Shown: piece by piece, positions 9,230 through 17,197 of the stretch
Layout of the letters: each line of letters opens with the position of its first letter
Position numbering within the stretch: position 1 is the first letter of the stretch
Source: Gardnerella leopoldii
Lineage (GTDB): Bacteria > Actinomycetota > Actinomycetes > Actinomycetales > Bifidobacteriaceae
Length of the DNA stretch: 64,000 bases
NCBI RefSeq assembly: GCF_003293675.1
Contig: NZ_CP029984.1
Location: 930,043-994,042, forward strand
Reading direction: 5' to 3'
Made by a program: the position numbers and the translations under genes
The notes under the pieces: model-generated
Seen by the model: only the letters and a program-made list of their open reading frames with translations
The model's database searches: none
What the model was told of the DNA's origin: nothing

Positions 9230-10153
9230 TTAAGCTTTTAAGTATCGTCTCAAAGCAATAGCAGAAGCAACTATAGATAACACCACTGCACCAGCTACAA
9301 GTATTGGAACGCATAGCCACACAGTTGTTTGAGTAACAAATGGCATCCAACGCACATTCTGCGCAAGCCAATCAGTTACAAAAATTTTAACTACTAAACT
9401 TAACGCAGCACCAGCAAGTAAAGAACCTACAAACGACGCGAACGCTCCTTCAAGAATAAACGGCATACGAATAGTCCAGTTAGAGGCACCAACTAAGCGC
9501 ATAATTTCGGTTTCTTGACGACGGCTAGCAGCAGACATTCGAATCGTAGTGCCAGTAAGCATAATAGCTACAACAACCATAACCGCTGCAAGCACAATTG
9601 TCACAACAGTAGCGCGATTAAGTACACTGAAAACAGGATCAAAAATCTGACGCTGATCAACAACTTCTTCCACACCATCGCGTCCAGAAAGAACTTCTGA
9701 AACAACCTGATATTTCATAGGATTAGTAAGCTTCAAGCGCAACGAATCTTGCATGTCTGCCGCAGTTAAAGTACGTCCTTGATACATTCCGTTAGGATAT
9801 TGCTTTAAGAATGTGTTTTTATAAAATTCGTTGCGGCTAACATAAGTGATATTTGAAACATCATCGCCTAATTCTTGGTGAATAATATGCTCCAATTTTA
9901 CAATTTCGGCACTAGTAGGCGCTTTTCCAGAAGCACAAGAAGGAGATTGGCTAGTTCCATCCGGGCACAGCCAGGCAACCACTTCTACTTTGTCATACCA
10001 GTCACCTTTTGCCTTGGTAATCTGCGCTTGCATAAGCACTGAAACACCAATAAAAAGGAAAGAAATGAACGTTACAAGCATAACCGAAAGAATCATCGAA
10101 ACATTACGACGCAAACTAATGCAAGTTTCGGAAAAAATAAATCGTAAACGCAT
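9230..10153 (-). CDS. ftsX: Cell division permease-like protein FtsX
   Basis: 307 residues with the four-helix FtsX layout: first membrane segment near residues 19-42, a large extracellular loop (about 45-180) with a possible disulfide pair in WLCPDGTSQSPSCASG, then three segments near the C-terminus (FtsX/MacB domain with ETEIMRLVGASNWTIRMPFILEG). It does not transport a substrate; with FtsE it transmits ATP hydrolysis to a periplasmic hydrolase. Its ATG overlaps the ftsE stop codon as TAATG, showing translational coupling. Confidence 0.96.
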   Translation of the reverse strand: MRLRFIFSETCISLRRNVSMILSVMLVTFISFLFIGVSVLMQAQITKAKGDWYDKVEVVAWLCPDGTSQSPSCASGKAPTSAEIVKLEHIIHQELGDDVSNITYVSRNEFYKNTFLKQYPNGMYQGRTLTAADMQDSLRLKLTNPMKYQVVSEVLSGRDGVEEVVDQRQIFDPVFSVLNRATVVTIVLAAVMVVVAIMLTGTTIRMSAASRRQETEIMRLVGASNWTIRMPFILEGAFASFVGSLLAGAALSLVVKIFVTDWLAQNVRWMPFVTQTTVWLCVPILVAGAVVLSIVASAIALRRYLKA

Positions 10154-11535
10154 TACTCTGCTCCTTCAGTTTTATTAATGTCATTATTGCTATCGTCAAC
10201 ACTAATGTTCTCATTATTAGTATTTTCAGCTGCAACAGGTGGCTTAGGCGGAGCTGGAGGCATAGGAGGAAGCTGAGATTTACGCTCAGATTCAGCATCG
10301 GATTGCAACTTACTTTCTGCTTCTGATTGCAACTCATCGCTGGTTTCGGATTGTGATTCTCCGCTCACTTCAGAGTTTTCAGTAGATTCAGTAGATTCAG
10401 TAGATTCATTAGTTTCAGCAGTTTCGTGAGATTCGGCAGTTTCATAGGATTCTTTATTATCTTCCGAAATCTCAACTTCTGAATCATTCTCTTCAACATC
10501 TTCATTATCGTTTGCAGAAATCAATCCGCGTCCCCAAGTCATCGTTGTTTCCAAAGACTGGAACACTTCGCCGTAACGACCAGTTCTGCCAGAATGAACA
10601 GACTGAGCCAAACGTGCAATTCCTTCATTTTCTGAAGTGTCACTCTTCAACGATTGCGTTACCATGTCAACAACTTCACGCGCCTGAGCAGCACGTTGAG
10701 CTTTTTTAGAAAGCCTCTTATGACGTTCAGTATGCTCAGATTGAGCAATTGATTTTTGAGCATCACTATCTGATTGATCTTGAGAATTTTCAACAGTTTG
10801 TTGTGCTTTAGAATTATGCTCAACTTCACTATCCGGGAAATACAATGCAGAATCATATGATCCTTCACGCTCATCACGCACAATTTTGCCGGCATGAAGC
10901 TCCACAACGCGCTTACGCATTGAGTTCACAATTTCCTCATTATGCGTAGCCATAACAATCGTTGTGCCAGTTCGGTTAATAGCATCCAAAACTTCCATAA
11001 TTCCAAGAGAAGTAGTTGGATCCAAATTACCAGTAGGCTCATCTGCAAGAATAATTTGAGGGTGATTGACATATGCGCGAGCAATTGCAACTCGCTGCGC
11101 CTCACCACCAGAAAGCTCATGTGGGTAATTATTTTCTTTACCAGTCAAACCAACCGTTTCAAGAACACGAGGAACAAGTGAACGAATCGTAGACCGACTC
11201 GTGCCAATCACTTCCAAAGCAAAAGCAACATTTTGGTAAACTGTTTTATTATTAAGCAGCTTATAATCCTGAAAAATAAAGCCAAGAGATCTACGATACT
11301 GCGGCACCTGTCGGTTAGAAAGTCTGCGCAAATCGTTACCGGCTACGTGAATTTCCCCACCATTTGCTTCTTCTTCGCGAAGCAGCAAACTAAGCAATGT
11401 AGTTTTACCAGAACCGGAAGCGCCAACAAGAAACACAAAATCTCCACGATCTACATGCAAAGACACATCGTCTAATGCAGGACGTGTACCTCGAGGATAT
11501 ATTTTTGACACATGATCTAATGAAATCAGCGACAT
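10153..11535 (-). CDS. ftsE: Cell division ATP-binding protein FtsE with long acidic C-terminal extension
   Basis: The first 225 or so residues are a complete FtsE ATPase: Walker A GASGSGKTT (38-46), signature LSGGEAQR, Walker B IILADEPTGNLD and the switch histidine in MATHNEE. E. coli FtsE ends there (about 222 residues), but this protein continues to 460. The extra part begins with lysine and glutamine-rich sequence, becomes strongly acidic and low in complexity (three tandem EST units from 9-bp DNA repeats at about 10390-10416, then repeated ETAE and QSE runs), and ends with a proline cluster PPMPPAPPKPP and an acidic tail. The extension may be cytosolic and unstructured. The gene follows prfB by 61 bp and overlaps ftsX. 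Confidence 0.95.
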   Translation of the reverse strand: MSLISLDHVSKIYPRGTRPALDDVSLHVDRGDFVFLVGASGSGKTTLLSLLLREEEANGGEIHVAGNDLRRLSNRQVPQYRRSLGFIFQDYKLLNNKTVYQNVAFALEVIGTSRSTIRSLVPRVLETVGLTGKENNYPHELSGGEAQRVAIARAYVNHPQIILADEPTGNLDPTTSLGIMEVLDAINRTGTTIVMATHNEEIVNSMRKRVVELHAGKIVRDEREGSYDSALYFPDSEVEHNSKAQQTVENSQDQSDSDAQKSIAQSEHTERHKRLSKKAQRAAQAREVVDMVTQSLKSDTSENEGIARLAQSVHSGRTGRYGEVFQSLETTMTWGRGLISANDNEDVEENDSEVEISEDNKESYETAESHETAETNESTESTESTENSEVSGESQSETSDELQSEAESKLQSDAESERKSQLPPMPPAPPKPPVAAENTNNENISVDDSNNDINKTEGAE

Positions 11536-11596
11536 TGTTTCAATTCCTTCCGAAGATTATGTGTAATTGTTGGTTTTTAGTTCTAGCTTTAGTTTT

Positions 11597-12733
11597 TTAA
11601 GATTCTGCTTCAGCTTCTTTTTGAGCTGCGACTCGCTGCTCGTGACGCCAACGAATGCCAGCTTCAATAAAACCGTCAATATCGCCGTCAAAAACAGCCT
11701 GAGTTTGCGAAGTTTCGTAGCCAGTGCGCAAATCCTTCACCATCTGATAAGGGTGAAGCACGTAAGAGCGCATTTGATCTCCCCAACTTGCCTTAATATC
11801 TCCAGCAAGTTCCTTCTTTTTTGCAGCTTCCTCAGCATGCTTAAGCACAAGCAAACGCGATTGCAAAACTGCCATTGCAGCGGCGCGGTTCTGAATCTGA
11901 CTTCGCTCATCTTGCATAGAAACAACCAAGCCGGTTGGCAAATGCGTAATACGAACAGCAGAATACGTAGTGTTCACGCCCTGACCTCCTGGCCCTGAAG
12001 CCTGGAAAGTATCCACGCGAATATCCGAATCCGGAATATCAATATGATCCGTAGCTTCAACAAGAGGAATTACTTCAACAGCAGAAAAACCAGTTTGGCG
12101 ACGTCCTTGATTGTCGAATGGCGAAATACGAACCATTCTGTGAGTGCCACCTTCTACAGAAAGACGACCATACGCGTACGGGGCATCCACTTGGAAAGTG
12201 GCTGATTTAATACCAGCCTCTTCTGCATAAGACGTGTCCATCATCTTAGTTTTATAGCCGTTTCGCTCAGCCCAGCGCAAGTACATACGAAGAAGCATTT
12301 GAGCAAAATCGGCAGCATCCACACCGCCCGCACCAGAACGGATCGTAACAACCGCAGAACGAGCGTCATACTCGCCGTCAAGAAGAGTCTGAACTTCCAT
12401 ATCGTCCAACTCGTGAGCAATATTTCCAAGCTCTTCTTGAGCCTCATTCATTGAATCAGCATCGCCTTCTTCTTCACCAAGCTCAATTAAAGTCTTAGTA
12501 TCTTCAATACGCTGTTCAACAGCTTGCAAACGCTTCAATTGAGACTGAGCTGCAGAAAGCTTACTCGTGACTTGCTGAGCATGCTCAGAATCGTCCCAAA
12601 GTCCAGGCTCTGCAGCCTGCTTTTCTAAATCAGCAATCGTAGCCTTCAACGAATCGACATCTAGTGCTTTAGAAATCAAAGAATACTTTGCTTCAACATC
12701 ATTTAACGCTTGGGAAAAATCAAATTCCGCCAT
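11597..12733 (-). CDS. prfB: Peptide chain release factor 2
   Basis: 378 residues. It terminates translation at UGA and UAA. The stop-codon-reading tripeptide is SPF (204-206), which marks RF2 rather than RF1, and the peptidyl-tRNA hydrolysis motif GGQ is at 249-251 in [16 protein letters not shown]. The coding frame is continuous, so there is no programmed frameshift of the E. coli kind. It starts the prfB-ftsE-ftsX-CHAP-smpB gene run, an actinobacterial arrangement. Confidence 0.97.
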   Translation of the reverse strand: MAEFDFSQALNDVEAKYSLISKALDVDSLKATIADLEKQAAEPGLWDDSEHAQQVTSKLSAAQSQLKRLQAVEQRIEDTKTLIELGEEEGDADSMNEAQEELGNIAHELDDMEVQTLLDGEYDARSAVVTIRSGAGGVDAADFAQMLLRMYLRWAERNGYKTKMMDTSYAEEAGIKSATFQVDAPYAYGRLSVEGGTHRMVRISPFDNQGRRQTGFSAVEVIPLVEATDHIDIPDSDIRVDTFQASGPGGQGVNTTYSAVRITHLPTGLVVSMQDERSQIQNRAAAMAVLQSRLLVLKHAEEAAKKKELAGDIKASWGDQMRSYVLHPYQMVKDLRTGYETSQTQAVFDGDIDGFIEAGIRWRHEQRVAAQKEAEAES

Positions 12734-12813
12734 TTACTTAAAGTACCTCTTTACATACCTGTTTTACGCAATTACTACTCGCAAAATACTTACAAAATCA
12801 ACTATTGATAAGT

Positions 12814-13587
12814 TTAGCGCACGGTCAAAATCTCAGGACCGTTTTCCGTAATTGCAATCGTATGCTCAGTGTGTGCACCGCGAGAACCATCAGCAGAGCG
12901 AAGAGTCCAACCATCCTTAGGATCCTGGTAAATTTCGTCAGTAGTCTTTAAGAACCATGGCTCAATTGCAATCACAAGACCTGGGCGAAGCTTGTAGCCA
13001 TGGTGAGCAGTTCCATCGTTAGGAACATGCGGATCGCCGTGCATAATATGACCGACTCCGTGACCGCCAAACTCAAGATTTACGCTATAACCATACTCGT
13101 GAGCAACGCAACCAACAGCTGCAGAAATATCGCCAAGACGGTTGCCAGGCTGAGCCATATTAATACCAGCCTCAAGAGCTTCCTCAGTGCACTTAATTAA
13201 GCGTAAATCCTCAGGATCAGCATGCTTTCCAACCACAAAACTAATAGCGGAATCACCAACCCATCCATCGACGTTAATTGCCAAATCAAGGGTCAACAAA
13301 TCGCCGTCTTTAAGGTTATAATCAAAAGGAACTCCGTGAAGGACAGCATCGTTTACAGAAGTGCAAATATAGTGCGCAAAAGGACCTGTACCAAAATCAG
13401 GAGCGTAATCAACATAGCAAGAAGACGCACCTTTGCGGCTCATAATTCGCTGACGAACGAAGTCATCAATCTCAAGAAGATTCGTGCCAACTTTGGTCAT
13501 TGCTTTCAAGTCTTTAAGAATACTACCGACGAAGCGACCTGCAGGCTTCATCGCTTCAATTTCAGATGGAGTTTTAAGTTCAATCAT
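12814..13587 (-). CDS. map: Methionine aminopeptidase, type I
   Basis: 257 residues. It removes the initiator methionine from nascent proteins with a two-metal centre. The ligands are recognisable in order: LTLDLAINVDGWVGD (two Asp), GHGVGHIMH (His), LVIAIEPWF (Glu) and HTEHTIAITENG (Glu); the substrate-binding His lies in LHGVPFDY. No N-terminal SH3-binding or zinc-finger extension is present. It is divergent from pepO, with a 91-bp shared promoter region. Bifidobacteria often carry a second map gene with the ribosomal cluster; that region is not in this window. Confidence 0.96.
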   Translation of the reverse strand: MIELKTPSEIEAMKPAGRFVGSILKDLKAMTKVGTNLLEIDDFVRQRIMSRKGASSCYVDYAPDFGTGPFAHYICTSVNDAVLHGVPFDYNLKDGDLLTLDLAINVDGWVGDSAISFVVGKHADPEDLRLIKCTEEALEAGINMAQPGNRLGDISAAVGCVAHEYGYSVNLEFGGHGVGHIMHGDPHVPNDGTAHHGYKLRPGLVIAIEPWFLKTTDEIYQDPKDGWTLRSADGSRGAHTEHTIAITENGPEILTVR

Positions 13588-13678
13588 GCTTCAAGACTAA
13601 CGCGCAGGCACGAAAATAAAGCAAAATATAGCGAAAATACTAACTAATAGTGTCGCTTAATACTTGTAAGCTAATCAC

Positions 13679-15817
13679 ATGTCTAACAACAATGAAAATA
13701 ATAGTAATAATAAGGAATCGCAGAAGGAAATTTCTGCTGTAGATTTCGACCCTGCCTCCTTCTCGTCGGCTACTCGCCCACAAGACGATTTATTCCGTTA
13801 CGTAAATGGTCCTTGGATTGACACTTACACTCTCCCAGAAGACAAACCAATGTATGGTGCTTTCCACAAGCTTGCAGAAGATGCAGAAAAGCAAATTCGA
13901 GATATTTTAGAAAACGAAAATTGCCCAGCCAAAAAGTCGCAAACCTTATACCGTAACTATTTGGATACCACATCTATTGAAAAAGCTGGAATTACGCCAA
14001 TTAAGGGCGATCTAGACGCTGTGGATTCAGCAGAAACTAAGGAAGATTTGGTTCGCACTATTGGCACGCTTAATCCGTACGGCGGTCCAGATGCAATGTT
14101 TTATTTTGGAGTTTACGGAGATCCTAAAGATCCTAAGACGAATATTATGCATATTGAGCAATCGGGATTGGGCTTGCCAGACGAAGCATACTATCGCGAA
14201 GATAACTACGCTCCAATTCGCACTGAATATGTAAAAATGGTAGCTTCGTTGTTGAGATTGGCTGGTTACGGAGATACCGCCACTACCCAAGCTCAAGCCG
14301 AGCGTTTTTTGAATGTTGAAACTAAAATCGCGAAGCACCATTGGGATAACGTGGCAACTCGCGATTCTCAAAAAACTTATAATCCTTGCAATTATGCTGA
14401 TTTGGCAAAAAATCTTGAAGCGCTGAATCTCGACGCTTTCTTAGATGCTGCACAAAAAGCGTACGAAACTTGCGAAGAAGCAGAACATCAACCAATCAAT
14501 CTTCGTGAAGCTTTTAGCAAAGTAGTAGTTCACGAGCCAAGCTTTATAGAAGGATTGAATAAGATTTGGCAGGAAGCCGACTTAGAAGATTTAAAGCTTT
14601 GGGCACGCGTGCACGTGATTTTGTGCTGGGCAATCTTACTGAGTGAAGACTTTGCCGAAGCTAGATTCGACTTCTACGGCAAGGTGCTTTCTGGAGCCAC
14701 AAAGCAACGCGACCGCTGGAAGCGAGCAGTCGGAGTTGTTGACGATGCTTGTGGCGAGGAAGTTGGACGCGAATACGTGCGATTGCATTTCCCTGAGTCT
14801 TCTAAGGAATATATGCAAGGCTTAGTTGACAATCTTATTAACGCTTACCGCGAGTCGATTTCTCACAGCAGCTGGCTTGGCGAGGAAACTAAAGCGAAGG
14901 CTTTGGAAAAGATTAGTAAATTTGAGCCAAATATTGGTTACACAAACCATTGGGTTGACTACTCTGCGCTAAATATTAAGGAAGACGCTGATTTAGTTGA
15001 GAATATGCGCGAAGTTTATCGATTTGGCTTTGGTAAAAATACTGCAAAAGCCGGAAATCCTGTGGATCGCGAAGAGTGGCAGATGACTCCGCAAACTGTG
15101 AACGCTTACTACGATCCTCTGCTGAACGTAATCGTGTTCCCAGCTGCTATTTTGCAACCACCATTCTTTAACCCAAGCGCTCCAGACGCAGCAAATTATG
15201 GTGCTATTGGTGCCGTGATTGGTCATGAAATCGGTCACGGTTTTGACGATCAAGGTTGCGAATACGACGGCGACGGCGTACTTAACAATTGGTGGACTGA
15301 AGAAGACAAAACCAACTTCACTGAGCGCACTAAGAAGCTTATTGAGCAATACAATGCTTTCACACCAACGCAGCTTATTGTTAAGTACTCTCACTTGAAG
15401 AGCAAAGAAGAGCGCAATGCGATGCCTCACGTAAACGGTGCTTTAACAATCGGCGAAAATATTGGCGATTTAAGCGGCGTGACTATTGCGCTTAAAGCAT
15501 ACGCTTTCGCCTTGCAAAAGAGCAAGGGACAAGAAATCAACGGAAGTGATGATGCTATTCGCGAAACCTTGCTTAACGCTCCTGAAGTAGATGGTTTCAC
15601 TGCTTTGCAGCGATTCTTCTTAAGCTACGCGTTAGTATGGCGTTCCAAGGCTCGTAATGAAATTGCGGAACAGCTGCTTCAAATCGACCCGCACTCCCCA
15701 GCCGAATGCCGCACTAACGGCATTGCTCGCAACGTTGACTTGTTCTACGATGCTTTCAATGTTCAAGAAGGCGACGAAATGTGGCTCGACCCAAGCGAGC
15801 GCGTGCACATTTGGTAA
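13679..15817 (+). CDS. pepO: M13-family neutral endopeptidase (PepO-like)
   Basis: 712 residues, a cytoplasmic-type zinc metallopeptidase of the neprilysin family; no signal peptide is present. The zinc site HEIGH is at 516-520 (VIGHEIGHGFDDQG), the third ligand lies in GENIGDLSGV, and the C-terminal CRTNGIARNVDLFYDAF is the conserved M13 end. Such enzymes cut oligopeptides. The N-terminus is Asn/Ser-rich and there is no clear Shine-Dalgarno, so translation may be leaderless. The last 113 bp of the gene recur at 21757-21869 beyond the cas genes, so this 3' end marks the left border of the CRISPR island. Confidence 0.93.
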   Translation: MSNNNENNSNNKESQKEISAVDFDPASFSSATRPQDDLFRYVNGPWIDTYTLPEDKPMYGAFHKLAEDAEKQIRDILENENCPAKKSQTLYRNYLDTTSIEKAGITPIKGDLDAVDSAETKEDLVRTIGTLNPYGGPDAMFYFGVYGDPKDPKTNIMHIEQSGLGLPDEAYYREDNYAPIRTEYVKMVASLLRLAGYGDTATTQAQAERFLNVETKIAKHHWDNVATRDSQKTYNPCNYADLAKNLEALNLDAFLDAAQKAYETCEEAEHQPINLREAFSKVVVHEPSFIEGLNKIWQEADLEDLKLWARVHVILCWAILLSEDFAEARFDFYGKVLSGATKQRDRWKRAVGVVDDACGEEVGREYVRLHFPESSKEYMQGLVDNLINAYRESISHSSWLGEETKAKALEKISKFEPNIGYTNHWVDYSALNIKEDADLVENMREVYRFGFGKNTAKAGNPVDREEWQMTPQTVNAYYDPLLNVIVFPAAILQPPFFNPSAPDAANYGAIGAVIGHEIGHGFDDQGCEYDGDGVLNNWWTEEDKTNFTERTKKLIEQYNAFTPTQLIVKYSHLKSKEERNAMPHVNGALTIGENIGDLSGVTIALKAYAFALQKSKGQEINGSDDAIRETLLNAPEVDGFTALQRFFLSYALVWRSKARNEIAEQLLQIDPHSPAECRTNGIARNVDLFYDAFNVQEGDEMWLDPSERVHIW

Positions 15818-15818
15818 A
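15706..15818 (+). repeat. Left copy of 113-bp direct repeat (pepO 3' end)
   Basis: The final 37 codons of pepO including its stop. The same 113 bases occur at 21757-21869 in the same orientation with three differences: GCT/GCG, AAT/GAT (Asn to Asp) and GAA/GAG. The two copies bracket the stem-loop element, tracrRNA, CRISPR array and cas genes. Substitutions at silent or conservative positions suggest that one copy came from a diverged relative rather than from a recent duplication. Confidence 0.9.
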
Positions 15819-15884
15819 ATGCCTAATGCGAATAATTGTCGTGCGCAGATAACGAATAAATAATCTGCTTATAATAAATAACAT

Positions 15885-15916
15885 AATGGGAACGCTACAT
15901 TAGTAACGTTCCCATT
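15885..15916 (+). terminator. Hairpin after pepO
   Basis: A 10-bp perfect stem (AATGGGAACG / CGTTCCCATT) with a 12-base loop, 68 bases after the pepO stop. No U-run follows, so it may stabilise the pepO transcript 3' end or act with another factor rather than being a classic intrinsic terminator. The loop contains TTAGTAACG, a motif shared with the stem-loops of the element that follows. Confidence 0.45.
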
Positions 15917-15926
15917 AGAATATATG

Positions 15927-16376
15927 GGGTTATAGGCTAAAAGTGTGTAAAAATAAGCTCATAACCCTTATGGCAGTAGGGCTCGCAGTATATCGAATGT
16001 AGATTATTTCTTATGCTAAGCGGCGTTCGAAGCATGTATTAGCTGAGTATTTAACAATAAATCGTCAAACTCTGTTACTGGCGCAGTATAAGTACTGCAC
16101 TAGTAACGTATAACTCCACTTATTTGTTGTTAACGCAGATTACGTACTGCACTAGTAACGATAAATCGCAATTATTCGTTATTAACGCAGATTAGCTACT
16201 GCACCAGTAACATATGACCGTTACTTTCTCAGATACTTGACTGAGTTTTTAACAGTGTTTGGGTGATTCCCGTTACTTTCTCAGTTAGATAACTGAGTTA
16301 GTAACGGTGCTGAAGATATGGTTTATGCACAGAATATTCATCAGCTTAGCTTTACACACTTTTGAGCCTATAATCC
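15927..16376. repeat. 450-bp non-coding element with terminal inverted repeats and five stem-loops
   Basis: No convincing reading frame. The left end GGGTTATAGGCT.AAAAGTGTG and the complement of the right end GGATTATAGGCTCAAAAGTG match over about 32 bases, continuing into TGTAAA..TAAGCT. Inside are five hairpins with GTTA(A)C at the 5' foot and GTAAC or TTAAC at the 3' foot: 16074-16107, 16129-16159, 16178-16211, 16220-16253 and 16270-16307. The first three share GCAG/CTGC inner stems and a TACTGCACTAGTAAC arm; the last two share CTCAG/CTGAG inner stems. It could be a transposase-less insertion (MITE-like) or a large structured RNA. It fills most of the 720-bp gap between pepO and the tracrRNA. 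Confidence 0.7.
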
Positions 16377-16510
16377 TACATACATTCCCAGAAGATACTT
16401 TTTAAAAACGCACACATGCGTAAAGTAAAAATATTTTCAACTACACTATCTATTGATTATATCAATATGTTACTTTTTAAATTTTTTAGCAAAACTTAGA
16501 AAAGTTCACT

Positions 16511-16540
16511 TGTTTTCTATTTCTTAAAAATGATATATTA
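16511..16540 (+). promoter_or_regulatory. Predicted tracrRNA promoter
   Basis: A -35-like TTGTTT (16511-16516) and an extended -10 TGATATATT (hexamer 16535-16540) separated by 18 bases. The predicted start near 16547 would begin the transcript exactly at the perfect 12-base anti-repeat. The -10 is nearly the same as the TGATATAAT found at the end of every CRISPR repeat. The AT-rich 130 bp before it contains a palindrome ATTGATTATATCAAT at 16452-16466. Confidence 0.6.
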
Positions 16541-16643
16541 GAAGTGCTAATTTTCAATAAGACTGGACTTGTTATCCAGTTTGATTGCTCAGCAGTTTTG
16601 ATGATTATCACTGCAGGGGAAGCTTTCCAGCTTCCCCGTTTTT
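16541..16643 (+). ncRNA. tracrRNA of the type II-C CRISPR-Cas system
   Basis: The anti-repeat GCTAATTTTCAA (16547-16558) is perfectly complementary to repeat positions 2-13, and the preceding GAAG pairs with repeat CTTC after a 2-base bulge. Downstream come a stem-loop CTGGA.cttgttA.TCCAG (16563-16579), a linker and a strong intrinsic terminator GGGGAAGCT/AGCTTCCCC followed by GTTTTTATTT (16616-16643). Orientation is the same as the array (plus) and opposite to the cas genes. The RNA base-pairs with crRNA to load Cas9. The terminator stops read-through into the array only 9 bases later, which fits repeats that carry their own promoters. Confidence 0.88.
16616..16643 (+). terminator. tracrRNA intrinsic terminator
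   Basis: A 9-bp perfect GC-rich stem with a TTCC loop followed by GTTTTTATTTATT. It forms the 3' end of the tracrRNA and insulates the array. Confidence 0.85.
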
Positions 16644-16651
16644 ATTTATTA

Positions 16652-16815
16652 GTTGAAAATTAGCTTCTATCCTTCTTGATATAATTGGCCTTTCAGCAAG
16701 CCGTCAAGGATAGCCGTTGAAAATTAGCTTCTATCCTTCTTGATATAATTGGAAACCACAATCACAATAGTAGGCAACCGTTGAAAATTAGCTTCTATCC
16801 TTCTTGATATAATTG
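16652..16815 (+). CRISPR. Type II-C CRISPR array: three identical 36-nt repeats, two spacers
   Basis: Repeats at 16652-16687, 16716-16751 and 16780-16815 are identical, beginning GTTGAAAATTAGC and ending TTGATATAATTG. The two spacers are 28 nt (16688-16715 and 16752-16779); each repeat is followed by G, so a 37/27 split is also possible. Pairing with the tracrRNA anti-repeat sets crRNA orientation as plus. Repeat bases 26-34 read TGATATAAT, an ideal extended -10, which would start transcription a few bases into each spacer, as described for Neisseria meningitidis II-C. The array is very short. Confidence 0.95.
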
Positions 16816-16816
16816 G

Positions 16817-16845
16817 TATATCGTCAAGAAGGGTAGAATTTCAAC
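16817..16845 (-). repeat. Degenerate inverted CRISPR repeat overlapping the cas2 stop codon
   Basis: Read on the minus strand, this segment follows the CRISPR repeat from GTTGAAA through TTCTA and CCTTCTTGA to GATATA, with five bases missing, one substitution and a small insertion. It faces the last good repeat across one base and could pair with it as a long interrupted hairpin. The TGA stop of cas2 (16841-16843) is the TGA of its GTTGAAA start. Confidence 0.75.
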
Positions 16846-17197
16846 TATTATAAAGTGTTTTACGATTAAAAAGCACAGCAATATCTGGAGTTTCTTCTTT
16901 CTTTTCTTGCCTAGCATTGTAATAGCGCTGTGCAGATGACCATTGATGATCACTGACATGTAAAATGCGTATAGATCCACGCGGCGGAAGATTATCCTTA
17001 ATTATTTTTACTGAAGTTCTATTTCCTGTTTGTGTGGGGCTATAGCGAACATATACAGAAAATTGCACCATTGCATATCCCATATCAAGAAGCATATTGC
17101 GAAATACAGTTGCAGCGTGACGCTCTACTTTTGTTTTCACCGGTAAATCAAACATTACTAAACACCACATGCCACCACTGTCCTCATCGACTTTCAT
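16841..17197 (-). CDS. cas2: CRISPR-associated endonuclease Cas2
   Basis: 118 residues, beginning MKVDEDSGGMWCLVMFDLPV, the usual start of II-C Cas2; the aspartate in FDLP is the metal-binding residue of the ferredoxin-like fold. Cas2 bridges two Cas1 dimers in the spacer-integration complex. The ATG overlaps the cas1 stop as ATGA, indicating translational coupling. A shorter start at Met10 is possible but would lose the overlap and the conserved SGG. The stop codon lies within a degenerate repeat copy. Confidence 0.95.
   Translation of the reverse strand: MKVDEDSGGMWCLVMFDLPVKTKVERHAATVFRNMLLDMGYAMVQFSVYVRYSPTQTGNRTSVKIIKDNLPPRGSIRILHVSDHQWSSAQRYYNARQEKKEETPDIAVLFNRKTLYNS

Noticed and set aside
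11597..12733. Programmed +1 frameshift in prfB
   Set aside because: The frame is continuous through the region where E. coli has an in-frame UGA; no slippery site is needed.
16688..16779. Self-targeting by the two spacers
   Set aside because: I could not see a match to either spacer elsewhere in the window; a genome and phage search would be needed.
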